64,000 nucleotides of DNA, from NCBI RefSeq assembly GCF_963666665.1, contig NZ_OY762999.1:408501-472500 (forward strand), in the 5' to 3' direction. The number at the start of each line of letters is the position of its first letter. The stretch's first letter is position 1. This document shows positions 17,230 through 25,830 of the stretch, piece after piece. Below the pieces are notes generated by a model. It had not been told where the DNA came from. It ran no database searches and saw only the letters and a list, made by a program, of their open reading frames with translations. The DNA comes from Maridesulfovibrio sp. (lineage in GTDB: Bacteria > Desulfobacterota > Desulfovibrionia > Desulfovibrionales > Desulfovibrionaceae). The position numbers and the translations under genes were made by a program.

Positions 17230-17751
17230 ATGAAACTTAGCGGCCAGCGTGTTTTGATGTTTATCGACAATGTTTTTGAAGATATGGAACTTCTCTATCC
17301 TTACTACCGTCTGATTGAGGAAGGTGCGGAAGTTGTTGTCGCCGGTCCTGAATACGGCGAGGTTTATACTGGCAAAAACGGTTATCCCTTCAGCTCTACA
17401 GCGGCAATTGAAGATATGAATGCGGATGATTTTGATCTGATGGTCATCGCCGGAGGATTTGCCCCGGACAAGCTGCGTCGTGATCCAAAGGTGCTGGAAC
17501 TTACCCGTCAAATCCACGAGGCCGGAAAAGTCGTGGCCCACATCTGCCACGGAGGTTGGATTCCCATTTCCGCCAAGATTATGAAGGGATACAAATGCAC
17601 CTCCACCCCCGGAATTAAGGATGATCTTGAGAATGCGGGGGCAACATGGATAGATGAAGAGGTCGTCGTTGACCGTAATCAGGTTTCATCACGCAAACCC
17701 GACGATCTGCCCGCTTTCTGCCGCGAGATAATCAGGCTCGCAGCCAAGTAA
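17230..17751 (+). CDS. DJ-1/PfpI-family protein (glutamine-amidotransferase-like fold)
   Basis: A 173-aa protein of the PfpI/YhbO branch. The nucleophile elbow is AHICHGGW (Cys about 104), with the partner acid in VFEDMELLYPYYR (about 14-26). Family members have been described as proteases, glyoxalases or deglycases that act in carbonyl or oxidative stress. AAGGAG lies just before ATG 17230, so this start is preferred over an ATG nine codons upstream. It is a monocistronic gene ending at a hairpin shared with the converging methyltransferase. Confidence 0.88.
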   Translation: MKLSGQRVLMFIDNVFEDMELLYPYYRLIEEGAEVVVAGPEYGEVYTGKNGYPFSSTAAIEDMNADDFDLMVIAGGFAPDKLRRDPKVLELTRQIHEAGKVVAHICHGGWIPISAKIMKGYKCTSTPGIKDDLENAGATWIDEEVVVDRNQVSSRKPDDLPAFCREIIRLAAK

Positions 17752-17757
17752 TAGGTT

Positions 17758-17797
17758 GAAATGACCGTAATATAGTTAACGATATTGCGGTCATTTC
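17758..17797. terminator. Hairpin between converging PfpI and methyltransferase genes
   Basis: A 16-bp stem with one G-T pair (GAAATGACCGTAATAT at 17758-17773, ATATTGCGGTCATTTC at 17782-17797) and an eight-base loop. There is no strong T run on either side, but its position between convergent stops suggests a bidirectional terminator. Confidence 0.65.
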
Positions 17798-17817
17798 AGT
17801 ACGAATTGTGTAATGTT

Positions 17818-19194
17818 TTAGTTTGATTTTTTAAATAAATATATAGTGCGGACACTGTCCGGCATGTCAAAAGTTTTAACTTCGGTAAAGCCGGCGGCAT
17901 TGAAATCCTGACGAAAATTTTCTTCAGTATAATCATCAAAGACATCATCTCGTGCGCTTAACAGTCTCTGCACTTGGCTGTCTTTTTTCGGAATGAATTC
18001 ACACACCAATGTCCCCTGTGGATTAAGCAGAGAAGCAAAAAACATAGCAATCTGTTTAAAAGGTATCCCAGACGAAAAAAAGAGATGGTGGCATAGTGCA
18101 AGCGCAAGCAACATGTCAGCTTCACATCGATCTACAAAGCTTTTTCTTTCTTGACTGGCCCAACCCAAGGAAGGGGAAGGGGACGACAGATCAAGGATGA
18201 CAGGCAGAATATTATGGGGGCCGTTCTTGCTGAGGTGTCGGTAATTAAATTCAACAGCAGCGGGGTCCATATCTGCGGATATCACCTGATCAAAATAATT
18301 TGCCAATGGAAGGCTAAATCTTCCTGTGTTAGCACCAAGATCAACAGCAAGGTTACCTGGAAAATTCGCAGCAATTTCTTCAACGATCTTTAATTTAGCA
18401 GAAGTGCCTTCGTCTGTGTAGTTTGTATCGTTGTAGTAATCGCCCCATTCTGTATCCTGTCTTGGGAAAACAAATTTTTTAGTGGTACTCTCAAGAGATT
18501 CAATAATACTTCGGAGTTTCTCCAAACTCATGCTTCTTGTGTTGTTTTTCTTGACAGAACGGGGGTCTTCATACTTTTTCTGCATGTTAGCATGAAGCAC
18601 TAGGTGCATATAAGTTCCCAGCGATAGTTTCGATTTCCATGGAAGCATTGATGATGCAATATCCAAAGGAATTCCATCAATCCATTGTCTGGAAAGCTGA
18701 GACAAACGCAAATCTTTTTTGGCTGCCAGCGCAAGCGGAGCTAAAAAATGGGAGCAGAATTGTCCGTAAGCCTCCCAAGGTTGCCCTTCCTCCCACTCTT
18801 CAAAAGATAAAATATCGATAAAAACAGGATGTTCGCCAATAAACTGAATATTGTATGCAGACGCATCCTTAAGGGTTAATCCTTTAGATAGAGCTTTTAG
18901 TTGTAGTTTTAGAGTAAGTAGAGCAGCATCTTGTAGCTGACTGAAACTCCATTCATATGGGTAAGATATGAAGGGAATACGATTAACGTTTAAACTTTTC
19001 CAGCTTCCCGCAATGGGAGGACACTCTTCAAATGGAATAAGTAGTTTTTCGTTTACCACCTCATCGAGTAATCCAGACCGTTTAACGAGCTGCCATGTCT
19101 CTTTATAGCAAGGCATAATCGTACGAATAATGCTAATTGGGTCTGAATATACATAACCTGAACGATCCCGGAAGGAGCCTAAGTCCTGTTTCAT
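17818..19194 (-). CDS. NoeA-like SAM-dependent methyltransferase
   Basis: A 458-aa two-domain protein. The C-terminal part (about 265-458) is a class I methyltransferase with motif I VDLGANTGRFS (D285 region) and an acidic strand VISADMDP. The N-terminal part has a kinase-like DASAYNIQF...PVFIDILSFE segment (about 110-132), typical of proteins annotated as nodulation protein NoeA-like. NoeA-type enzymes are linked to modification of exported glycolipids or glycans. AGGAAG precedes the ATG. The upstream YLDPGSGS gene ends only 4 bp away, so the two are cotranslated. Base composition is AT-rich relative to flanking genes. Confidence 0.75.
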   Translation of the reverse strand: MKQDLGSFRDRSGYVYSDPISIIRTIMPCYKETWQLVKRSGLLDEVVNEKLLIPFEECPPIAGSWKSLNVNRIPFISYPYEWSFSQLQDAALLTLKLQLKALSKGLTLKDASAYNIQFIGEHPVFIDILSFEEWEEGQPWEAYGQFCSHFLAPLALAAKKDLRLSQLSRQWIDGIPLDIASSMLPWKSKLSLGTYMHLVLHANMQKKYEDPRSVKKNNTRSMSLEKLRSIIESLESTTKKFVFPRQDTEWGDYYNDTNYTDEGTSAKLKIVEEIAANFPGNLAVDLGANTGRFSLPLANYFDQVISADMDPAAVEFNYRHLSKNGPHNILPVILDLSSPSPSLGWASQERKSFVDRCEADMLLALALCHHLFFSSGIPFKQIAMFFASLLNPQGTLVCEFIPKKDSQVQRLLSARDDVFDDYTEENFRQDFNAAGFTEVKTFDMPDSVRTIYLFKKSN

Positions 19195-19198
19195 GACT

Positions 19199-19417
19199 CT
19201 ACTTCCTGAATGCTCGTAAAATTAAATTTTTAACTTTATCTATGAATTTTGTAATAGCAGCAATACTGGCAATTATCCATTGTACAGCAGTGCTTCCTGA
19301 ACCAGGGTCAAGGTATCCTGCATTTGCTACATGAGGTGTAGTCACAAAGACTACGGTTAGAACAAGACATATTGCTATCCATGTTATTTTAAATGGCTTT
19401 AAAAACGTAACTCTCAT
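19199..19417 (-). CDS. Small exported/membrane protein with YLDPGSGS motif
   Basis: A 72-aa protein. The start is ATG 19417 after a strong AAGGAG; a longer in-frame start at 19447 has none. A signal-type helix (about 11-33, ending HVANA-G) precedes YLDPGSGSTAVQWI and a second hydrophobic stretch with a basic tail (LRAFRK). I recognise the Y-x-DPGSGS pattern from short uncharacterised membrane peptides found near surface-glycan or sulfatase-type genes. Function is unknown. It sits between the sulfatase-fold gene and the methyltransferase on the same strand. Confidence 0.7.
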   Translation of the reverse strand: MRVTFLKPFKITWIAICLVLTVVFVTTPHVANAGYLDPGSGSTAVQWIIASIAAITKFIDKVKNLILRAFRK

Positions 19418-19546
19418 CAATAACTCCTTTTCATTTTTCGGCAACACCGATCATTGTTAAGTACGATTTGCCGCTATTTTTTCAAGTGTCAAAAAACACG
19501 ATTTTATGTTGTGGTTGCAATTTATTTGCCATTTTATGTTTCATGG

Positions 19547-22273
19547 CTATGTTTGAGAACTCTTCCAGTGAATATCAGGAGCGATACTTTTATCTGGAAT
19601 ACAAATAAAGCTGGGCCGCTTCAATTCAAATCTGCCATGTTGATAATAGTGCACGGCTGCATCAAGTCCTCGTAGAAAAATTTCAGGGGAATTAAGATAA
19701 TAAAATGTTGTATCAAATTCAGAGTTAGGGTTCAGCATAAGTGTTGGGCCATTTTGTATGTAGTGCTCAAGAGGTGAAGCCCCGTTAGGTCTTGTTTTGT
19801 ATTCTTTCTCGTACCACGAAGAATCAAATTTTGATAGTTTTCCCCAACTGCCGATACGTGCTTCCATCTGTTTTTGTGCCATTACTTTTAACGGAACAAA
19901 GTCAGGATGATGGATACTATTTCTACGAGTTATAAAGGCAACCTGTTCTACAAGATGATTGCTTTGCGTTTTTGAAATGCCATTTAAAAGGACTTGTAAA
20001 GCTTCACTTATCTTTCCTTGCTTTTCCATGCTGCAGGCCAGAGTCGCGTATAGTCCTGAATACATGTTTTTTTCTTTAATCAATTGCTTGGCTACTTCTT
20101 CAGCATTAGCCCAGTCTTCTGTTTGCATGTAAATTATTAACTTTCGTGTTTTAAAAAGGATTTGATGCCACCCTTGCATGTTTTGGATCTGGGTTTCTAT
20201 CCAGTCGAACAATGACGTTGAATTGCCATTTAAGAATGCTAGATATTGCATGTGCATATCTACATACATCTCAACTGATACATAGAGACGATTCAAGCTT
20301 TGTATAGCGCTTTGGAGCTGTCTGATGTCTCCATTTCTTATAAGTGCATGTGAATATCGTATGTAGCAGTCATCAGGAAGAACTGTAGATTCTGTAGAGG
20401 TAAGGGCTCTTACAATATACTTATCTGTCTCTTCAGGTTTTCCAATTCTTTCAGAGATAACAGACAAGTAATATAATGCCTTATGAGAATTAGGAGTAAA
20501 AAGAAGAATATTTCTGGCATATTTTTTTGCTTCTTCATATCTTCTTTGCTTGAAGAATTCCTGTACAGCCATGGTATGTATGTCTTCCTCTGTAGGGAAT
20601 TTCTTACATAGGCTTAGCAGGTATTCCATCCCTTTTTCTTTGTGCCCGAATTCAAGATACTTGGAAACCAGAGCTAGATGATTTTCGACATTGCTATCAT
20701 CTTTTTTTATTTCGGAGAGTAAAAAAGGAATTTGCTCTTTTTCGTTTACCTTTTCCCAATTGTCTAGAGCAACCCCGTCACGTGCTATAATAAGTCTGCC
20801 AAACTGATTGGAATTGCAAAATGAAATATTGGGCATCATGTCATCTAAAAGTGTTCTGTCTTCACTCAATGAGGCCAGAATATGGTTAAAGAGCGTTACA
20901 TGTGACAGAACATGTCCATCTGAATAATGGATTCCCGACCAATGGATTCCTAAAAATACGCTGCACTTATCCTTTGCAATGAGGCTTGGAGAAAAACCGC
21001 GTGAGCGAATGATATCATTAGGATTATTCCCTTCGCCGCATTCAATATGATTATATCTATGAGCACCATGATCTCCAACAGCGACAATTAAGGGGTTGGG
21101 GTCATTTTTTTTAATTATTTCAATGGTACGTATGATTTCTTTTTCAGTCCTAAAATATGCTGCCTTATATAACTCATTAAAGCCGCCTAATTCCTCCCAG
21201 CTATAAGAGATGTCGGAATGTCTTGCTCCGAAATGAAACCAGTGCATTTGGGGGGTTTCCTTATTTTCTTTGATCACCGCTTCCATATCAACGAGTAAGC
21301 TTTCAAAGTCTGATCTGGTTTCGAATACATCATGCACTGAAAACTGTTTCCGTAAAAAGGAAGACTGGGCAAGGATAGGGGCAAAGTTCTTATTTAACTT
21401 GAGTTCAGTCTTGCTGGAGGAGTCTTTGGGGATGCGATCGAAAAGTTCGCTGAAGAACATCCTGATGTGTTGGCAGGCAAAAAAATTCAGTGCGTAGCCG
21501 TTGTTTTTAAACGTAGTTAATATTTCGGATGGAGTGATTTGCAGACTGCGGTCTTCTCTATGGTAATCATAAAGGGTTCTAGGCCAGACCATGTTTTTAA
21601 ATGCGGAGACGGTGTTGGTGCCATTACTGTAAACATTATCGTAAATTTTGAAGTTATCATCTCTTAAAGATGAAAGGAGCTGAGTGTTGTCTATCTCATA
21701 TATTTCTTTGAGAGCATCAGTTGAGTGAATGGATTCCAGAAATAGAATATATACATTGGGGGTATGTTTAAAATTTACATCTTCAATAGAAGTTCCTGAC
21801 TCAGGACTATGTGCGTCAGATATACCATTTTTAAAATTTTTAATCAGGTCATAAAGAGAAATACAAGTGTATCCTGTCAAGATGGTGTTGAATATTGCTA
21901 AAGAAAAAAACCATGTAGTGAAGGAGAAAAAAAATACCATAAATAATAATGTGTATATGCGTACTTTTTTACTAAGTAATTCAAAAAATATTCTTTCACT
22001 AAAAAAAACAAAAATTACTAAAGATATAAGGCAGGCTGCTAATGATATAGAATTAGAGTTTATATAGCTTAGGTTGTTGTAATTTGTCTGCAAAGCATTA
22101 GCCGAAAAATTAAATAAGCTAGAAAATGATATTCCTAAAATTCCCATGAACAGAAGAGAACTACACATTTGTCTTTTAGTGAAGAGCCCAATGTTAATAG
22201 AGATTATGGAAATAGTCGGAGTAATTGTTGCTAGGAATATAGATACAGCAGGGGTTGAAAAAACAGACAACAT
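19547..22273 (-). CDS. LtaS/OpgE-like sulfatase-fold membrane transferase with TPR and FD-Y repeats
   Basis: A 908-aa protein. Four to five N-terminal helices (about 5-130) anchor a periplasmic alkaline-phosphatase-fold domain (about 170-490). Candidate catalytic and metal residues are E180 (LFLES), T221 (SNGTNTVSAF, placed like the LtaS nucleophile) and D401-H402 (VGDHGAHR). Next come tetratricopeptide-like helices (about 530-780). At 816-882 there are two copies of a repeat I associate with bacterial glycosyltransferases (FDSSWYEKEY...PLEHYIQNG and FDTTFYYLNS...AVHYYQHG). It may transfer a phospho-alcohol group onto, or cleave it from, a surface polymer. AGAGGA precedes the ATG. The gene is strikingly AT-rich (14 of 60 bases are G/C at 21901-21960). 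Confidence 0.75.
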   Translation of the reverse strand: MLSVFSTPAVSIFLATITPTISIISINIGLFTKRQMCSSLLFMGILGISFSSLFNFSANALQTNYNNLSYINSNSISLAACLISLVIFVFFSERIFFELLSKKVRIYTLLFMVFFFSFTTWFFSLAIFNTILTGYTCISLYDLIKNFKNGISDAHSPESGTSIEDVNFKHTPNVYILFLESIHSTDALKEIYEIDNTQLLSSLRDDNFKIYDNVYSNGTNTVSAFKNMVWPRTLYDYHREDRSLQITPSEILTTFKNNGYALNFFACQHIRMFFSELFDRIPKDSSSKTELKLNKNFAPILAQSSFLRKQFSVHDVFETRSDFESLLVDMEAVIKENKETPQMHWFHFGARHSDISYSWEELGGFNELYKAAYFRTEKEIIRTIEIIKKNDPNPLIVAVGDHGAHRYNHIECGEGNNPNDIIRSRGFSPSLIAKDKCSVFLGIHWSGIHYSDGHVLSHVTLFNHILASLSEDRTLLDDMMPNISFCNSNQFGRLIIARDGVALDNWEKVNEKEQIPFLLSEIKKDDSNVENHLALVSKYLEFGHKEKGMEYLLSLCKKFPTEEDIHTMAVQEFFKQRRYEEAKKYARNILLFTPNSHKALYYLSVISERIGKPEETDKYIVRALTSTESTVLPDDCYIRYSHALIRNGDIRQLQSAIQSLNRLYVSVEMYVDMHMQYLAFLNGNSTSLFDWIETQIQNMQGWHQILFKTRKLIIYMQTEDWANAEEVAKQLIKEKNMYSGLYATLACSMEKQGKISEALQVLLNGISKTQSNHLVEQVAFITRRNSIHHPDFVPLKVMAQKQMEARIGSWGKLSKFDSSWYEKEYKTRPNGASPLEHYIQNGPTLMLNPNSEFDTTFYYLNSPEIFLRGLDAAVHYYQHGRFELKRPSFICIPDKSIAPDIHWKSSQT

Positions 22274-22502
22274 ACAATCCTCTTATATTCAAAAAAAATC
22301 TATGAAATTAAAAAATATCTATTTTATCACTGAACTTTATGGTGTTATTCGACAGCAAATATTGACAACGTATTTAAGGATATAAGTGCTAAATTAAAAT
22401 GTCAAATTTCGGCAAAGAATGTTTATTCTGTTGATATTTGCATTTTGACAGGAAAAGTCAGTTTACTATGGGCTATCTTGAAGTTTGCACTTCTCTGTTC
22501 TA
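22274..22502. other. AT-rich divergent intergenic region
   Basis: About 230 bp between the sulfatase-fold gene and the FUSC operon. A rightward TTGACA at 22445-22450 with TACTAT at 22464-22469 (spacing 13, short) is the only promoter-like pair noted. No gene or hairpin of note is visible. Confidence 0.4.
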
Positions 22503-23621
22503 ATGTTCAAGCAAATGCATAAACTAATCTCAGAATTTTACAGAATATTCATCAGGCCGGTTGATCCGGGCCTGTTTATGACCAAGTACGCTGCCAAGTC
22601 TATATGTGCCTGTCTTGTGGCTTTAATTCTGGCTTATCTGGTGGGCATGAGTACCAAGTTCCTGCAATGGTCGGTTTACGGTTCCATGGTGGTAGTTATC
22701 TTTCGTGCAGGTAGCACCCTTGCCAAACGTAAGGCTGTGGCCCGTTGGCTGACACTTGCAGTAATGTTCCTCGTACCTGTTTCAACAGTGGTAGGTAACT
22801 ATTCACTGCTATTGGAGGCTTACCTCTTCGTGCTGGCCTTTGCGGTCTTTTTTACGCCTGTTCTCGGTGTGTCAGCAGCAACTGCTGCTATTGGTACACT
22901 TATCGTTAACCTTTTGGCTTTAACCTCGCCGGATACGCTGTTTGTGGGGCTGGAACGATCAGGTGCTGTGCTTTTCGGGGCCACGGCTTCTTATCTGTTT
23001 ATTTTTTATGTCTGGCCCATGAGGCCGGAAAAAGTCCTCACCCGGGCCGGTGCTGTTGCCCTGACTGATATCGGTGATTATTTCCGCGCTGTGGCCTCTT
23101 CTACCGGCAGCAAAGATGATTTGCGAGAGATTGCTGAAATTCATGAACGGTCAGTGGAATCCGTACGACGCTACCGTAGATTCATGGAAGCTATCAATGT
23201 GGACCCGGTTAAGGAGTTGGGCAGTTATGAAGGGCCTTCGGCTCTGTACGCATTGCTGGTACGTATGATCGAGGCGGTGGTCGGGCTGGCTAACAGCCGC
23301 CAGTTTGCCGAACATAGTCCTGTTTTTAAGGATATGCGCTTTAAGTTCAGCGATATTGCCGGACGCAGTTCCGTGGCCTTTGATGTGCTGGCGGCAAACC
23401 TGTCCACTGGCAAAGGAGCAGTTGATCTGCGCGGCATAGACGAGGGTATTGCTGACCTTGAAGGTGAATTACTCCGGTTGGGGGCCTACAAGCGTGACGA
23501 TGGCTTGCGCAATGAATTTCTTGAGGCTTGGGGAGCAATCTACGGGCTGCGGAATCTGAGCATGGAATTCGCTGAAATGAGCAAGCTCTGCTGTAAGGGA
23601 GGGGCCTGCAGTGTTCGCTGA
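22503..23621 (+). CDS. FUSC-family membrane protein, first of a pair
   Basis: About 372 aa. Five to six N-terminal hydrophobic helices (about 25-180) are followed by a long cytoplasmic helical domain. The pattern is that of the fusaric-acid-resistance/aromatic-acid-exporter (FUSC, AaeB/YccS) family. ATG 22503 is preferred, but neither it, TTG 22485 nor ATG 22515 has a clear ribosome site. The 3' end overlaps the next FUSC gene by 11 bp. AaeB-like single proteins contain both halves, so the two products probably assemble into one exporter. Substrate unknown. Confidence 0.75.
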   Translation: MFKQMHKLISEFYRIFIRPVDPGLFMTKYAAKSICACLVALILAYLVGMSTKFLQWSVYGSMVVVIFRAGSTLAKRKAVARWLTLAVMFLVPVSTVVGNYSLLLEAYLFVLAFAVFFTPVLGVSAATAAIGTLIVNLLALTSPDTLFVGLERSGAVLFGATASYLFIFYVWPMRPEKVLTRAGAVALTDIGDYFRAVASSTGSKDDLREIAEIHERSVESVRRYRRFMEAINVDPVKELGSYEGPSALYALLVRMIEAVVGLANSRQFAEHSPVFKDMRFKFSDIAGRSSVAFDVLAANLSTGKGAVDLRGIDEGIADLEGELLRLGAYKRDDGLRNEFLEAWGAIYGLRNLSMEFAEMSKLCCKGGACSVR

Positions 23622-24705
23622 TGCCCTCGCTATCTTGAAAAAGGAATTCCGTTGGAATTCGGTTCCCTTCCGGCATGCACTTAAGGCTGCTGCGGCAATT
23701 ACCTTTGCCATTGTGGCTGCACGTTTTCTGGAACTTCGCCATGCGGTATGGCTGCCTGTCAGTGTGATTGTGATCATGCGTCCTTCTGTCGGCGGGACCT
23801 TGCGTATCGGCTGGAAGCGGCTTTGGGGGACGGTGATCGGAGCTGCCATCGGGGTCGGTATCCTGTTCCTTGAACCGGCTACCCCGGTTCTTGTGGGACT
23901 GATTGTTCTTTCTTTTTTTCTGATGATTCTTGTAAGGGTCTTCAGCTATACCGTTTTCTCCTGCTCGTTAACCGTGGGAGTAATCCTATTGCTGGGAGTG
24001 CTCTTTACTGACGGCTGGCAATTTGGGCTGGAGCGTATTCTGGATACTGTGCTGGGTGTAGCAATAGGTATTGCTGCATCCTTCGGGGTCTGGCCCAATA
24101 TGGCCCGCAAGAATTTGCGGGCGAAAATGGCTAATCTGGTTGAATTGCAGTCCACGCATTTTAAGATTCTTTCCGAATCATATCTGCATGGCGGAATAAC
24201 TGAAGCCAAGATTGTTGAGACCAGAATTGAAGCTTCCAACATGCTCGATACATGCGCGGAGTCATTTCGTGAGGCTGCGGCAGAACCGGGATTGCAGGGC
24301 TGGCAACGTAGTGAATTGACCCGCCTGCTCCGCACTTTCGCGCGAATGCATAGTCTGCTCATGACCATGTCGACGATTATCCGCCGGGGATACGGAGGGC
24401 CGCTGCCGTCCATAGCTGATGGAATGGCCGAGGTTTTGGGTGCAACTACAGAGTATTATGAATGGCTTGAGTGCTATTCACTGACCCCGGATGATTGCCC
24501 TGAGGAACCTGATTTTGATAAGGCTATCGATAACTTCATGCTTGCAGTTGGAGATGCCCGTGTCCGGGGAGATTTTGAAGATGTGCCCCTTGAACGGCGC
24601 AATAATATTTCGGCATTCATCTGGAATATCCGTGCCCTCGGCGGTGAAATCCGCAGAGCCGGAAAACGGATGCATGATTTGCGCTACGGTCGGGATAGCA
24701 ATTAG
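23611..24705 (+). CDS. FUSC-family membrane protein, second of a pair
   Basis: A 364-aa protein with a GTG start preceded by GGGAGGGG. It has about six N-terminal helices, including the FUSC signature LRHAVWLPVSVIVIMRPSVGGTLRIGWKRLWGTVIGAAIG (about 42-81) seen in YccS/AaeB, then a cytoplasmic helical domain (about 170-364). It overlaps the preceding FUSC gene and is followed by the AI-2E-family permease 9 bp downstream. It is probably the partner subunit of the upstream protein in efflux of a small aromatic or lipophilic compound. Confidence 0.82.
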   Translation: MFADALAILKKEFRWNSVPFRHALKAAAAITFAIVAARFLELRHAVWLPVSVIVIMRPSVGGTLRIGWKRLWGTVIGAAIGVGILFLEPATPVLVGLIVLSFFLMILVRVFSYTVFSCSLTVGVILLLGVLFTDGWQFGLERILDTVLGVAIGIAASFGVWPNMARKNLRAKMANLVELQSTHFKILSESYLHGGITEAKIVETRIEASNMLDTCAESFREAAAEPGLQGWQRSELTRLLRTFARMHSLLMTMSTIIRRGYGGPLPSIADGMAEVLGATTEYYEWLECYSLTPDDCPEEPDFDKAIDNFMLAVGDARVRGDFEDVPLERRNNISAFIWNIRALGGEIRRAGKRMHDLRYGRDSN

Positions 24706-24714
24706 GAGATATTT

Positions 24715-25830
24715 ATGATCAACGATAATACCCCGTATACTTTTGACCGCGTAGTGCGCTTGTTGCTTGCTGCGGGATTCATTTGGGTTACAGTTACCCT
24801 GCTGAATACCTTGAGCGCGGTGCTGGTGCCTTTTGCTGTGGCTTTGACCCTTGCTTATCTGCTGAATCCGCTGGTTAATTTTGTCGGTCGATATATTAAG
24901 AACCGTACAGCCGCGGTATTGCTTACCTTGGTGGCTATATTGGTTCCACTGATCAAGGTTTTTTGGGTGATGGTCCGCGCTGTCGGGGTTGAAATGAAGC
25001 AAACCGGCGTGATGCTGGCAAAAATGGTCAATGATTCTTCTGTGGCTCAGAGAGCGGCGGAATATATTCCGCAGGATCTCTGGCATACGATAGTTGATTT
25101 GGCTAAGCAGGAAGATGTGCGGTCTTTTCTTACAGAGTCCGGTCTGACCGATATGCTAAAAGTATCAGCTCAAAAGGCTCTGCCCGGAATATGGAATATT
25201 GTAAGTGGGTCGGCCCATACTCTTGGCATGCTTGCAGGATTGTTTGTGATCATTCTTTATCTCGTATTCCTGCTTACTGATTACGATAAGCTCGGAAAAT
25301 GGCGGGAGCAGATTCCCTCCAAATACCGCGAGAGGGTAGCGTCTTTTGTGGACGACTTTACTAACGTGACCAACCGTTATTTCCGTACGCAGGCACTCAT
25401 TGCGCTGATCATCGGCTGTCTGTTTTCGTTGGGATTCCTAATCATTAAATTACCGCTGGCGATCCTGCTGGGCATGCTTATCGGACTGCTGAACATGGTC
25501 CCATACCTTCAGATTGCCGGATTGATTCCGGCCTTTCTGCTCGCGGCAATTGATGCTCTGGCAACAGGCGGTAATTTCTGGCTGGCTTTAGGCGGGGTAG
25601 GCGTAGTCTTTGCCATCGTGCAGGTGCTGCAGGACGCCGTGCTTGTCCCACGTCTGCAGGGCGAAAGCATGGGCTTGTCCCCATGGATGATCCTATTGTC
25701 GCTCTCCATCTGGGGGCAGCTGCTCGGTTTCCTCGGTCTGGTCATGGCCCTACCGCTGACCTGTATGGCTCTCGCTCTTTATCGCCAGTGGGTGATGGGG
25801 CAGGGCGGAATTGAAGGGGAGGCTGAATGA
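24715..25830 (+). CDS. AI-2E family transporter (PerM-like)
   Basis: A 371-aa polytopic protein with about eight helices: four N-terminal, a periplasmic amphipathic stretch (about 85-160), then the conserved C-terminal core. That core includes LLGMLIGLLNMVPYLQI and the PRLQGESMGLSPWMILLSLSIWG motif typical of PF01594. Members include autoinducer-2 exporters and Na+/H+ antiporters, so the name does not fix the substrate. TAGGAG precedes the ATG. Its TGA overlaps the next ATG (ATGA). Confidence 0.88.
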   Translation: MINDNTPYTFDRVVRLLLAAGFIWVTVTLLNTLSAVLVPFAVALTLAYLLNPLVNFVGRYIKNRTAAVLLTLVAILVPLIKVFWVMVRAVGVEMKQTGVMLAKMVNDSSVAQRAAEYIPQDLWHTIVDLAKQEDVRSFLTESGLTDMLKVSAQKALPGIWNIVSGSAHTLGMLAGLFVIILYLVFLLTDYDKLGKWREQIPSKYRERVASFVDDFTNVTNRYFRTQALIALIIGCLFSLGFLIIKLPLAILLGMLIGLLNMVPYLQIAGLIPAFLLAAIDALATGGNFWLALGGVGVVFAIVQVLQDAVLVPRLQGESMGLSPWMILLSLSIWGQLLGFLGLVMALPLTCMALALYRQWVMGQGGIEGEAE

